Below, piece after piece: positions 7,077 to 15,236 of a stretch of DNA of 17,456 bases (position 1 is its first letter; each line of letters begins with the position of its first letter). The stretch covers positions 1 to 17,456 of the forward strand of contig JAUSKS010000231.1 of NCBI GenBank assembly GCA_030646595.1. The letters are read 5' to 3'. Made by a program: the position numbers and the translations under genes. The DNA comes from Gallionellaceae bacterium. GTDB lineage: Bacteria; Pseudomonadota; Gammaproteobacteria; Burkholderiales; Gallionellaceae. Under the pieces are notes generated by a model. The model did no database searches, was not told where the DNA came from, and saw only the letters and a program-made list of their open reading frames with translations.

Positions 7077-7850
7077 ATGAAATTTATCTTGTTCATATTC
7101 GGCATGCTGTGTGCAACCCAGCTTTTGGCCGCCAGCGAAGTGAAGGATATTCCCACCCGAACAGGCGTGATGCAGCGCCTACTGATACTAAAACCTGAGC
7201 AACCGGCAGCGATACTGGTCATGTTTGCTGGGGGTAATCATGCGCTGGGTATCCGCCAGGATGGCGGCATAACATGGGGCAGTGCCAGCCTGTTGTTGCG
7301 CACCAGCCCGCTTTTTGTACACAGCGGTTTTACCGTAGTCATCGTAGATGCTCCTTCGGATTATCAAGCAGAATCGCTGGGCAATTTCCGCGAAAGCGGA
7401 GAACATACACGCGATCTGGCAGCCATCCTCGCTTTTCTACGCAAGGACACAACCCTGCCCATCTGGTTGATAGGCACCAGCAGTGGCACCACCTCGGTGC
7501 TTAATGCCGCCATTTACCTGCAACAAAATGGCGCGGATGGAATTGTGCTGACTTCCGGCATCTCTGCCGAATCGGGTGGTGCACTGATCACTCAACTCGC
7601 CAAAATTCGCCTTCCCACTTTATCCATACGCAAAGTTGACCCCTGCCACCCCGCGGAGAATTCAAGCCACATGAGCGCCTTCAAAAATTCGTCACGAGCG
7701 GAAGAACTCACGGTACAGAACCCTGTAGCAGTCGACACTGACCCTTGCCGGACCCCGCCCACCCATGGCTACCTCGGCCTGGAGAATCAATTGGTGAGCA
7801 AAGTTTCCGGCTGGATTAAAGCCTTCCTGCAGCACAAAAAATTTATTTAG
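7077..7850 (+). CDS. Exported alpha/beta-hydrolase-like protein of unknown substrate
   Basis: The protein has 257 residues from ATG 7077. A signal peptide (MKFILFIFGMLCATQLLAA, cleavage near residue 19) sends it to the periplasm or beyond. An alpha/beta-hydrolase core follows: strand AILVMFAGG with an oxyanion-type GG, FTVVIVDAPSDY, and the nucleophile elbow GTSSG (133-137, Ser 135) after LPIWLI. A late HG (His 230, in PPTHGY) is a good candidate catalytic histidine, and the acidic residue is not certain. Two DPC motifs (DPCHP and DPCR) flank the region before the histidine and could form a disulfide. It is preceded by thiO on the other strand and followed by the pilus operon 128 bases on, so it is probably a single transcription unit. 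I do not recognise a named family. Esterase or peptidase-like activity is possible. Confidence 0.75.
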   Translation: MKFILFIFGMLCATQLLAASEVKDIPTRTGVMQRLLILKPEQPAAILVMFAGGNHALGIRQDGGITWGSASLLLRTSPLFVHSGFTVVIVDAPSDYQAESLGNFRESGEHTRDLAAILAFLRKDTTLPIWLIGTSSGTTSVLNAAIYLQQNGADGIVLTSGISAESGGALITQLAKIRLPTLSIRKVDPCHPAENSSHMSAFKNSSRAEELTVQNPVAVDTDPCRTPPTHGYLGLENQLVSKVSGWIKAFLQHKKFI

Positions 7851-7966
7851 CCGGCCGAATTACCCCGCAACCCCGTGAAATCGCCATTCAAACAGGCAAA
7901 ACTGACCATTTATCGGTTTATGCTAACACTCTCTCCACGGCTGACTTAATATCCCACCCATACAGA

Positions 7967-7973
7967 AAGGAAG
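7967..7973 (+). promoter_or_regulatory. Ribosome binding site of the pilE-like gene
   Basis: AAGGAAG lies five bases before ATG 7979. It selects this start over the in-frame ATGs at residues 7 and 10, giving a 16-residue prepilin leader. Confidence 0.7.
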
Positions 7974-7978
7974 AAAAA

Positions 7979-8398
7979 ATGAAACACTCGATTGGCATGT
8001 CTACGATGAAAAGAATCCAGCTTGGGTTTACTTTGGTTGAGCTGATGGTAGTTGTGGCCATCATTGGGATATTGGCGGCGATTGCATATCCGTCATATAC
8101 CAGCCATTTGGTCAAAGGTCGGCGCGCATCGGCGCAAGCCCATCTGATGGATATTGCGCAGCGGCAGCAACAGTATTTGCTTGATGCGCGGAGCTACGCG
8201 ACCAGCCTAACTGCTCTTAACATGACTACCCCAAGCGATGTCTCTGCCTTTTATAACGCTATCACAGTTTCTGCTGTCGCCGGACCCCCAGCCGGCTTTA
8301 CCGCAACTGCTGCACCCAAAGCAGGAACCGCTCAGGCAAATGACGTCACGCTGAGTATTAACCAGGCCGGAGTGAAATCTCCTGCCGACAAATGGTAG
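7979..8398 (+). CDS. pilE: PilE-like type IV pilin
   Basis: The protein has 139 residues. The prepilin signal is RIQLG-FTLVELM: cleavage by the prepilin peptidase PilD after Gly 16 leaves Phe at +1 and Glu at +5. A hydrophobic helix follows (MVVVAIIGILAAIAYPSYTSHL), then KGRRASAQAHLMDIAQRQQQYLLDARSYAT, the PilE-type continuation, and a short C-terminal beta domain ending AGVKSPADKW. Family members usually carry a C-terminal disulfide pair, often ending in CW. This protein has no cysteine at all. It leads a run of minor pilin genes on the same strand, whereas pilE is more often the last gene of such clusters. Whether it is a minor pilin or a major subunit cannot be decided here. Confidence 0.88.
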   Translation: MKHSIGMSTMKRIQLGFTLVELMVVVAIIGILAAIAYPSYTSHLVKGRRASAQAHLMDIAQRQQQYLLDARSYATSLTALNMTTPSDVSAFYNAITVSAVAGPPAGFTATAAPKAGTAQANDVTLSINQAGVKSPADKW

Positions 8399-8407
8399 AT
8401 AAACGCT

Positions 8408-8941
8408 ATGGACATGCCCTGCCCATCTCTGCCAAGTTTTAGACACCCTGTCACGACAATGCACAGGTGTGAAACTGCCGGTTTCACCTTAATAGAACTG
8501 CTGGTAACCATTACTGTCGCCGCCATTCTGGCATCATTGGCCGCTCCCTCATTTAGCAGCCTGATAGCCAATCAGCGTACCAAGAGCGTGGCCAGCAACC
8601 TGCATCTTGCCCTGACCATAGCGCGCAGCGAAGCAACCAAACGCAATGCAAATGTAACCATGTCAGCCAAGACAGGCGGCTGGGTAAACGGCTGGACCAT
8701 ATTTCCCAATGCTGCGTCTACCAACATTTTGCAAGATTACGCCTCCACCAAGGGCGTCGCTATTGCTGCCACTAATTCGGGCGGCGCAGCCACCACCACA
8801 GCGGTATATCAAAGTTCCGGGCGTGTGCAAGGAACGGTAACGTTCGTCATCACCGCTTCTGCCGGGGGTAGTGCGGCAGACCGCTGTGTATCGGTTGACC
8901 TGAGTGGCCGCCCCTACGTGAAAGCCGGAACATCATGCTAA
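8408..8941 (+). CDS. fimT: Type IV pilus minor pilin FimT/FimU (GspH family)
   Basis: The protein has 177 residues from ATG 8408. The in-frame ATG at 8459 would give MHRCETAG-FTLIELL, a more usual leader length, and no start has a convincing ribosome site. After the cleavage site (G-FTLIELL, Glu +5) comes a hydrophobic helix (VTITVAAILASLAAPSFSSL), then the GspH/FimT signature NQRTKSVASNLHLALTIARSEATKRN and a GGWVNGWTIF strand. The C-terminal domain has a cysteine pair (RCVSVDLSGRPYV...SC) that probably forms a disulfide. It is part of the pilus-priming minor pilin complex. In several bacteria FimT-type pilins also bind DNA during natural transformation, which cannot be judged here. It overlaps pilV by seven bases. 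Confidence 0.87.
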   Translation: MDMPCPSLPSFRHPVTTMHRCETAGFTLIELLVTITVAAILASLAAPSFSSLIANQRTKSVASNLHLALTIARSEATKRNANVTMSAKTGGWVNGWTIFPNAASTNILQDYASTKGVAIAATNSGGAATTTAVYQSSGRVQGTVTFVITASAGGSAADRCVSVDLSGRPYVKAGTSC

Positions 8942-9528
8942 ACCACCCCCCATTCCGCCACCACACCCAGCACGGCGTGTCATTGCTGGAGGTGCTGATC
9001 ACCATTGTGATCCTAGCCTTTGGTTTGCTTGGTCTGGCCGGCCTGCAGGCAAAAATTCAACTAGTCGAAGTCGAATCCTTCCAGCGCGCCCAGGCGATAC
9101 TGCTGCTGAATGACATGAGCGAACGTATCAGCGCCAACCGCGCCAATGCGGCAACTTATGCCTCCACCACCACCTGGGGCACGGGTAATAGCCAACCAAC
9201 TGACTGCACCAGTCAGGCCGTTGTGAAAGACCGCGACACATGCGAATGGAGCAACGCCCTGAGAGGGGCGAGCGAACAACAATCAGGGGTTAGTACGGTT
9301 GGCGCGATGAAAGATGGGCGTGGCTGCATCACCGAAGTACAGGCCCCCAACCTTGCCACCGGTGTTTGCACACACGGCATCTATCAAATCACCGTAGTCT
9401 GGCAAGGTCTGCACCAAACCGCTGCGCCCGCCTCTGCCGTAACGTGTGGCCAAGGGTCATATGGCACTGAAAGCTACCGCCGTGCCATTTCTGCACGAAT
9501 TGCCATAGGGTTGCCCACATGTATCTAA
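8935..9528 (+). CDS. pilV: Type IV pilus minor pilin PilV
   Basis: The protein has 197 residues. The prepilin site is HG-VSLLEVL (Val +1, Glu +5), followed by ITIVILAFGLLGLAGLQAKI, which is the characteristic PilV helix. LLLNDMSERISANRANAATYA is also typical. The C-terminal part holds several cysteines (DCTS, DTCEW, GCITE, VCTHGIY, TCGQ, TCI) and ends ISARIAIGLPTCI, with ITVVWQG before it, as in PilV proteins. It starts inside the fimT stop region (seven-base overlap), so translation is probably coupled. It acts in the inner membrane and periplasm as part of the complex that starts pilus assembly. Confidence 0.9.
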   Translation: MLNHPPFRHHTQHGVSLLEVLITIVILAFGLLGLAGLQAKIQLVEVESFQRAQAILLLNDMSERISANRANAATYASTTTWGTGNSQPTDCTSQAVVKDRDTCEWSNALRGASEQQSGVSTVGAMKDGRGCITEVQAPNLATGVCTHGIYQITVVWQGLHQTAAPASAVTCGQGSYGTESYRRAISARIAIGLPTCI

Positions 9529-9547
9529 TTTATGGATGCTGTCTATC

Positions 9548-10633
9548 ATGAGCAAACGCCTCAAAGGACTTCAATGCGGTCTTTCGCTGGTCGAGATGAT
9601 GATAGCGATCACCCTGGGTTTGCTCATTCTGGCCGGACTCACCACAATTCTGGTCAACAACAGCCGTGCTCGCAATGAAATCGAACGTGCCAACCGGCAG
9701 ATCGAAAATGGTCGCTACGCCTTGCAAATGCTGGCCGATGATCTGCGGCTTGCTGGTTATCTGGCTGAATTCAATCCCCATCCTTTGGCAGATCCGCTAG
9801 CCTTGCCTGATTCATGTGCCACTGCACTGGCAGATTTGGTAAATAATTTGCCGCTGCATGTGCAAGGCGTAGACAACGTCACAAGCACAACTCCGTTATC
9901 CTGCTTGAGCGATGTCAAAACGGGTACCGATATTCTCATTATCCGCCGCGCCAGCACCTGCGTACCCGGCGTTGCCGGCTGTGCAGCGGTTATTGCCAAT
10001 GCACCCTATTTTCAAGCCTCACAGTGCAGCGCGGAACTGAACTTGGCGCCTGTCGGCGCCACTGCAGCCAACGCTCGTAATGCCCATTTCAAGTTGGAAA
10101 CAGACACTTCCATTCTGACTACCACCGCAACTGCCTTGCACAAGGGAGATTGCACGACTACCAATACCATTGCAAACATTCACCAATATCGCACTCACAT
10201 TTATTTTGTGGCCAACAACGACCGGGATGGTGACAACATTCCGACTCTAAAACGCTGGGAGCTCGGCGCTACAGACCCCGTCCCGCTGGTTGAAGGAATC
10301 GAGAATTTTCAAGTCGAATATGGCATAGACAATGCGACTTCCATTGTTGGCTTTACTTTCGATGGGGTGCCCGATGTTTTTACTTCTGCCCCAAGCAGCA
10401 TCACCGCCTGGCGACAAGTTGTCTCTGCCAGAATCTTTCTGCTGGCTCGCAACACCGAAATCACCAACGGCTTTACTGACACAAAAACCTATTCAATGGA
10501 CTCTGTCGGCAACCAGACCGACCCATGCAGCGGCTTCAGCGGCACCCAGCTCACCACTTGCCGCAGCTACAAACGCCACGCTTACCAATCCGTGGTGAGG
10601 TTAAACAACCCGGCTGGAAGGAGAACACCGTGA
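9548..10633 (+). CDS. pilW: Type IV pilus minor pilin PilW
   Basis: The protein has 361 residues from ATG 9548. An ATG four codons upstream (9536) is the alternative, and neither has a strong ribosome site. The prepilin site is QCG-LSLVEMM (Glu +5), then the helix IAITLGLLILAGLTTILVNNS and RQIENGRYALQMLADDLRLAGYLAEF, which is the PilW hallmark. A long beta-rich C-terminal domain follows, with VDNVTSTTPLSCLSDVKTGTDILIIRRAST and ENFQVEYGID typical of the family. The stretch NNDRDGDNIPTLKR (223-236) is the usual PilW LxR segment but here is unusually rich in Asp and resembles a calcium loop. The gene overlaps pilX by four bases (GTGA). Confidence 0.9.
   Translation: MSKRLKGLQCGLSLVEMMIAITLGLLILAGLTTILVNNSRARNEIERANRQIENGRYALQMLADDLRLAGYLAEFNPHPLADPLALPDSCATALADLVNNLPLHVQGVDNVTSTTPLSCLSDVKTGTDILIIRRASTCVPGVAGCAAVIANAPYFQASQCSAELNLAPVGATAANARNAHFKLETDTSILTTTATALHKGDCTTTNTIANIHQYRTHIYFVANNDRDGDNIPTLKRWELGATDPVPLVEGIENFQVEYGIDNATSIVGFTFDGVPDVFTSAPSSITAWRQVVSARIFLLARNTEITNGFTDTKTYSMDSVGNQTDPCSGFSGTQLTTCRSYKRHAYQSVVRLNNPAGRRTP
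10618..10623 (+). promoter_or_regulatory. Ribosome binding site fixing the GTG start of pilX
   Basis: AAGGAG lies six bases before GTG 10630. It makes the GTG, which overlaps the pilW stop as GTGA, the most credible pilX start rather than the much longer in-frame extension into pilW. Confidence 0.8.
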
Positions 10634-11178
10634 AGCCGATGCGTCATCCACAACGCGGTGCTACCCTGGTAATCAGCTTGATCATGCTGATACTGTTGAC
10701 GTTGCTTGCCGTGACCAGCTTTAATCTGGGCAAAGGCAGCCTGCAAACTGTCGGCAACATGCAGCACCGCAACGAGGCAATGGCAGCTGCTCAGGAAACT
10801 ATGGAGGAAGTCATCAGCACCACACGACTTTTTTCAAACCCGGCAGCAGTAATCCCTGCCGCCAGTTCATTTTGCCCCAATGGCGGAGCCGACAATACCA
10901 AGTGCATAGATACCAATCGGGATGGAGTTACCGATGTGACAGTTACCATCACACCTACCCCAACTTGTATCAAAACAGAAATAATCCCAAATGACCGGTT
11001 TGCCGTTGGTGATGAGTGCCACAATGGAACCAATGCGTTTTCTCGCTGTGCCGACACGATTTGGGAGGTCACCGCATCTGCAGTAGATGCCACCACGCAA
11101 GCGCAATATAGCGTCACGCAAGGTATGGCCGTACTCGTGGACAGAAATAGAGTCTCGGCAGTTTGCCCGCCCCCGTAA
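10630..11178 (+). CDS. pilX: Type IV pilus minor pilin PilX
   Basis: The protein has 182 residues from a GTG start with a strong ribosome site. The N-terminus QRGATLVISLIMLILLTLLA is the PilX_N signature, a pilin-like helix after Gly without the Glu at +5 common to other pilins. NMQHRNEAMAAAQETMEEVIS continues the helix with acidic faces as in PilX. The C-terminal half contains cysteines at FCPN, KCIDT, TCIK, ECHN, RCADT and VCPP. The loop DTNRDGVTD (94-102) has the spacing of a calcium-binding EF-type loop and closely parallels one in PilY1. PilX contacts PilY1 in the pilus tip complex of other bacteria, and here its stop is 30 bases before the pilY1 start. Confidence 0.9.
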   Translation: MKPMRHPQRGATLVISLIMLILLTLLAVTSFNLGKGSLQTVGNMQHRNEAMAAAQETMEEVISTTRLFSNPAAVIPAASSFCPNGGADNTKCIDTNRDGVTDVTVTITPTPTCIKTEIIPNDRFAVGDECHNGTNAFSRCADTIWEVTASAVDATTQAQYSVTQGMAVLVDRNRVSAVCPPP

Positions 11179-11195
11179 TTATTGAGAAGTAAATC

Positions 11196-11201
11196 AGGAG
11201 G
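11196..11201 (+). promoter_or_regulatory. Ribosome binding site fixing the pilY1 start
   Basis: A perfect AGGAGG lies seven bases before ATG 11209. It rules out the longer in-frame TTG start at 11182 and puts the signal peptide at the N-terminus. Confidence 0.85.
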
Positions 11202-11208
11202 AACCAAA

Positions 11209-14200
11209 ATGTGTACATTTTACCGTTCAAAACTGCTTACATTGATTGTGTGCTGCGCAGCCCTGTTCGCTCCCCTGCACACCTCGGCGGAAGACATAGA
11301 CATATTCACCGGTGCTTCTGCCGGCACTGCCGCCAATCCACACATTCTCTTTGTTCTGGACAATACTTCCAACTGGTCACGGCAAAGCCAGAAGTGGCCA
11401 GGCGGCCTGACGCAAGGGCAGGCTGAAGCACAAGCGATCAAGGATGTCATTAATTCGCTCACCACGACCGACATCAATATGGGTCTGATGGAATATGCGA
11501 CGGGTAGCGGGGGTCCCGGCGGTTTTATTCGCTACGCGATCCGACCCATGTCAGGGGTGAATATTACTAATTTCAGCACTGAGCTCGATGAAATCTACAA
11601 CAACATTGGTGCCAGTGATGAAAAAACTAATGGTTCTCCCTACGGCCCGCTGATGTATGACGCCTATAATTATTTTGCCGGTGCCAGTTCTATCGCTCCC
11701 GGTGCCGTCCTAGCGAGCAAGGCAGACTCGGGGGGTTATACGACCACCTATTCACGCTACAAATCGCCACTGTCATCAGAAAATAGCTGCGCCAGAGCCT
11801 TTATCATATTTATTGGTAACCCAAGTTCCAGCGGTCCGGATGCTGACGATGCAGCTAATACTACCGCTATGTCCGGCGTCGGCGGCAACACCACTCAGTT
11901 ACCCCTGCCCTATCTCACCACTTCCGACGTGACCACTACTACAGTATTGGGCAACACCATGCAATGCTATGCCAGCCCGCCTTCCAGCGCGGTCGGCGCA
12001 GCTGGCTACGAGACCCAGTGCGCCGGTTATACCAACGGTTGCGTAATAGGCAATGCCGTCGCCAGCACGGCACCAGTCGACTGTGCCAGTGGTACGTTGA
12101 GTTATTCCGTCATAGGTACCCAAACGGGGGTCGCTGCCGGAACCGTTTCCCATGCTATCACCAGCAGCACGGCCGGTAGCGGCTCCAATTGGACTATAGG
12201 CATGTCCAGCCACCGCTACACCAGTGGCACTTCGGTAACCATCAGCGGGTGTGCGGTCAGTGGGGGTAAAACCTTGAATGGCACATATACCATTAGCAGT
12301 CCCACGGCAAATTCATTTGTCATCAGCAAGAGCGGCAACCCGCCCACCTGCGGAAGCGATGGCAGCGTATCCGGCACCGAACCGGCCATAGCCAGCAGCA
12401 CAACCAATTTGGGCTATACCGCACAATGCTATTCCAGTTCGGCTGCCGGCACGTGCTTCACCACCGACTATGCCGCTTGCAGCAATGGTACTTACAGCGG
12501 TGGCTGCGCTTGCGGCACTCCGACTGCCTCCACCACTCCCGGCTGCGCCTCCGGCTACAGCAAATACGAAGTGAAGGGCAAGGACGTTATCTCTACCTTG
12601 ATGGCCAGCAGCAGCACATTTGCCGATACGGCACCGCGCAATGCCGATGAATGGTCACGCTTTCTTTTCAATAATGGCGTTCCCGTTGCGAGCGGGGTCA
12701 CCGCCACTTCAAAGTTCATTAGCACTTACACTATAGACGTTTATAACGCTCAACCGAACGCTGTCCACACGGCTTTACTCATGAATATGGCCAAATACAG
12801 CGGCGGCAAATACTTCGCGGCCACAAACTCGGCTGCCATCGTCAATGCCATCAAAAAAATCGTGGCAGAAATCCAGTCGGTTAACACCACATTCGCTTCT
12901 GCCAGCTTGCCGGTCAGCTCCACCAATCGCTCACAGAATGCCAATCAGGTTTTTATCGGTATGTTTCAAACTGATCCGGAGGCGAAACCGCGCTGGTTTG
13001 GCAATCTGAAGCAATATCAGATCGGCTTAGATAATGGTGTACCGGGTTTGCAAGATGTGGTTAACGAGCCAGTAGTCAACAACGTAACAGGTTTTCTGGG
13101 TGACTGTACGGTCAGTTTCTGGACCACGGAATCACGTACGGAATATTCCGCTAGCAAGCCTTGGGCCAGTACCTTTTACTGGGAAAATATCACAGGCGTG
13201 GTGCCCTCGCCCAGCGGAAAATGCACCACACCCATTGTTGACACGCGCGTAAGTCCCAATACGAACTTCGTGCACAACATATTTTCAGATATGCCGGATG
13301 GCGCGCTGGTGCAAAAAGGTGCTGTTGCCGAAGTGCTGCGCAAGGGCAATAACCCGCCTGCTACCGACACCACGCCAACTTGGGCGGTAAATCGCACGCT
13401 GTATACCGTCGCTCCCACGCCGGCAGGACTGGTTGCTCTTTCTACCAACCCCGCCGGGATGGACAGCGATACCCTCAGCTTCACCCAAGGATATGATTTC
13501 AATAATGAGACCAATCTGTACGCGCAGAGCAGCGTTACCCGCGCCTCCATACATGGCGACATCATCCACTCGCGACCTCTGGCCATCAACTATGGCACAC
13601 TCGCTGCTTCCACCGTCGGGGTAACCGCTTTTTACGGTTCTAATGATGGTACCCTGCGCGCCGTGAGCACCTCTGGCACTTCGGCAGGCAAGGAGCTGTG
13701 GGCGTTTATCGCCCCCGAGTTTTCCAGTACCTCCGCCAGCCGCAACCCCACCAGCAGCAGCAATCCGTTGGAGCGACTGAGGCTGAATAATCCGCTGGTA
13801 AACTATCCGGTTTCACCAGCTCTTACCGGTACGCCCAGTCCTATACCCAGAGATTATTTCTTTGATGGAACGATTGGCGCCTATCAAAATAGTGATAACA
13901 CACAAGTCTGGATCTATCCGACCATGCGCCGCGGCGGCAGGATGATCTATGCGCTCGACGTAACTAATTCCAGCCCAACTTCTACCGCCACAACCAAGGT
14001 TGCTTACAAATGGCGTGTCGGCTGCCCTAACCTGACCAACGATACCGGGTGCACCACAAGTGCCTCAGGAACATCCATGTCGGGTATCGGACAAACCTGG
14101 TCTACGCCGATTGTCTCCATTATTAAAGGGTACTCAGCAACCGCCCCCTCAATAGTCATAGGCGGTGGATACGATAACTGTGAGGATACCGACTCATCCA

Positions 14201-15171
14201 CTACCACTTGCACCAGCAGCAGCAAGGGTAAGGTGGTATATGTTCTGGATGCGGACACCGGAGATGTCATCCGATCGTTCAGCACCGTGCGCAGCGTGGC
14301 GGCCGATATTTCCCTGATTGATACAAACGCAGATGGCAGTACGGACTATGCCTTTGTCGCTGATACCGGGGGTAATATCTACCGCATCAGCTTTGTCACT
14401 TCGGGCGGTGTCGCCGCCGCCAGCGCTGACTGGACCATCAAGCGTGTCGCCTATACCAACGGTGCCGGGCGAAAATTCATGTACCCGCCGACACTCTTGG
14501 CATCAAAAGGGAAGGTATACCTGGCGATCGCATCGGGTGATCGCGAGCGGCCCCTGAGTACCAACTACCCCTACACTACGCCAGTCATCAATCGCTTGTA
14601 TGTGTACGAGGATGATTTGGCCAGGGGAGACGCGGTCGGCGCAACAGTGGACACGGCTATCAACCTCGACGGCAGCTCCATGAGCAACTTCACTACCGAT
14701 GGGGGTTGCGCCCAGGCAGCTTTCACAAGCATATCCGGGAAGGTCGGTTGGTATATGGATTTCCCTAATCGGGGAGAACAGGGAGTGACGTCTGCCGTGA
14801 TCGTCGGCACCTTGGTTGCCATGAGTACCAATCAGGCTGTGGTGGCAAGCAACACCTGCACTACCAACCTGGGCATTGCCCGCGGATACTGGGTCAACCT
14901 GCTGAATGGCTCAGGTGCTATAGGGGTAGCAGAGAATGCGCGCTGTGGTGGGACACGCTCCAGCGAATTTACCGGTGGCGGTCTGCCACCCTCTCCGGTG
15001 ATTGTTACAGTACAAATTGGTGATGAAACTGTGACAGGGTGCATTGGCTGTATCGGCTTGAAAAAGCCTGATGACCCTCCATGCACATCAATACTGTGCT
15101 TCCCCGAACCACCAATCACAGTCAATTCAACCCGTAAATCACTTTACTGGAAAAACAATCTGGACAATTAA
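11209..15171 (+). CDS. pilY1: Type IV pilus tip adhesin PilY1
   Basis: The protein has 1320 residues, longer than the roughly 1160 of Pseudomonas PilY1. The signal peptide is LLTLIVCCAALFAPLHTSA. A von Willebrand A-like region starts with NPHILFVLDNTSNW (D51-N-T-S-N55, an altered MIDAS). It resumes after an insertion and runs to about residue 560 (GGKYFAATNSAAIVNAIKKIVAEI). The insertion (about 251-458) has two 54-residue cysteine-containing units flanking a beta-rich segment. From about 580 (NQVFIGMF) to 1230 is the PilC/PilY1 beta-propeller domain, with GDIIHSRPLAINYG, YGSNDGTLRAV, GQTWSTPIVSII and the calcium loop DTNADGSTD (1038-1046). The C-terminus has CIGCIG and CTSILC and a final YWKNN. 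PilY1 sits at the pilus tip and regulates extension, retraction, adhesion and, in some species, surface sensing. It ends the pilus operon. Confidence 0.93.
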   Translation: MCTFYRSKLLTLIVCCAALFAPLHTSAEDIDIFTGASAGTAANPHILFVLDNTSNWSRQSQKWPGGLTQGQAEAQAIKDVINSLTTTDINMGLMEYATGSGGPGGFIRYAIRPMSGVNITNFSTELDEIYNNIGASDEKTNGSPYGPLMYDAYNYFAGASSIAPGAVLASKADSGGYTTTYSRYKSPLSSENSCARAFIIFIGNPSSSGPDADDAANTTAMSGVGGNTTQLPLPYLTTSDVTTTTVLGNTMQCYASPPSSAVGAAGYETQCAGYTNGCVIGNAVASTAPVDCASGTLSYSVIGTQTGVAAGTVSHAITSSTAGSGSNWTIGMSSHRYTSGTSVTISGCAVSGGKTLNGTYTISSPTANSFVISKSGNPPTCGSDGSVSGTEPAIASSTTNLGYTAQCYSSSAAGTCFTTDYAACSNGTYSGGCACGTPTASTTPGCASGYSKYEVKGKDVISTLMASSSTFADTAPRNADEWSRFLFNNGVPVASGVTATSKFISTYTIDVYNAQPNAVHTALLMNMAKYSGGKYFAATNSAAIVNAIKKIVAEIQSVNTTFASASLPVSSTNRSQNANQVFIGMFQTDPEAKPRWFGNLKQYQIGLDNGVPGLQDVVNEPVVNNVTGFLGDCTVSFWTTESRTEYSASKPWASTFYWENITGVVPSPSGKCTTPIVDTRVSPNTNFVHNIFSDMPDGALVQKGAVAEVLRKGNNPPATDTTPTWAVNRTLYTVAPTPAGLVALSTNPAGMDSDTLSFTQGYDFNNETNLYAQSSVTRASIHGDIIHSRPLAINYGTLAASTVGVTAFYGSNDGTLRAVSTSGTSAGKELWAFIAPEFSSTSASRNPTSSSNPLERLRLNNPLVNYPVSPALTGTPSPIPRDYFFDGTIGAYQNSDNTQVWIYPTMRRGGRMIYALDVTNSSPTSTATTKVAYKWRVGCPNLTNDTGCTTSASGTSMSGIGQTWSTPIVSIIKGYSATAPSIVIGGGYDNCEDTDSSTTTCTSSSKGKVVYVLDADTGDVIRSFSTVRSVAADISLIDTNADGSTDYAFVADTGGNIYRISFVTSGGVAAASADWTIKRVAYTNGAGRKFMYPPTLLASKGKVYLAIASGDRERPLSTNYPYTTPVINRLYVYEDDLARGDAVGATVDTAINLDGSSMSNFTTDGGCAQAAFTSISGKVGWYMDFPNRGEQGVTSAVIVGTLVAMSTNQAVVASNTCTTNLGIARGYWVNLLNGSGAIGVAENARCGGTRSSEFTGGGLPPSPVIVTVQIGDETVTGCIGCIGLKKPDDPPCTSILCFPEPPITVNSTRKSLYWKNNLDN
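11959..12582 (+). repeat. Cysteine-rich insertion in PilY1 with two 54-residue units
   Basis: Unit 1 is residues 251-304 (DNA 11959-12120, cysteines 253, 271, 278, 292). Unit 2 is residues 405-458 (DNA 12421-12582, cysteines 407, 416, 424, 433, 435, 446). Both begin with QCY, share Tyr 17 and Gly 23 and 27 of the unit, and have CASG at the same place, without gaps. The 100 residues between them contain YTSGTSVTISGCAV...LNGTYTIS...ANSFVIS, which resembles beta-sandwich repeats of phage tail and adhesin proteins. The units are similar at protein level only, not as DNA copies. Confidence 0.6.
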
Positions 15172-15190
15172 AATAGACCGGTTACTCATG

Positions 15191-15224
15191 AAAAAACCCG
15201 CCCGTGCAAACGGGTGGGCTTTTT
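15191..15224. terminator. Bidirectional rho-independent terminator of the pil operon and ispH
   Basis: CCCGCCCGT (15197-15205) pairs with ACGGGTGGG (15210-15218) through a GCAA loop, with one G-U pair. A run of T follows (15220-15224) for the plus strand. A run of A (15191-15196) precedes it and gives a T tract on the minus strand. It lies 20 bases after pilY1 and 13 bases after the ispH stop on the other strand. Confidence 0.9.
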
Positions 15225-15236
15225 GTTGCACCGCAT

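Noticed and set aside
7851..7978. Sigma54 or sigma70 promoter before pilE.
   Set aside because: I found no TGGCAC-N5-TTGC pattern and no -35/-10 pair with acceptable spacing, although a promoter is expected here.
10525..10629. N-terminal extension of pilX into pilW (start at 10525).
   Set aside because: GTG 10630 has a strong AAGGAG and yields the standard PilX N-terminus. The extension is an out-of-frame reading of pilW.
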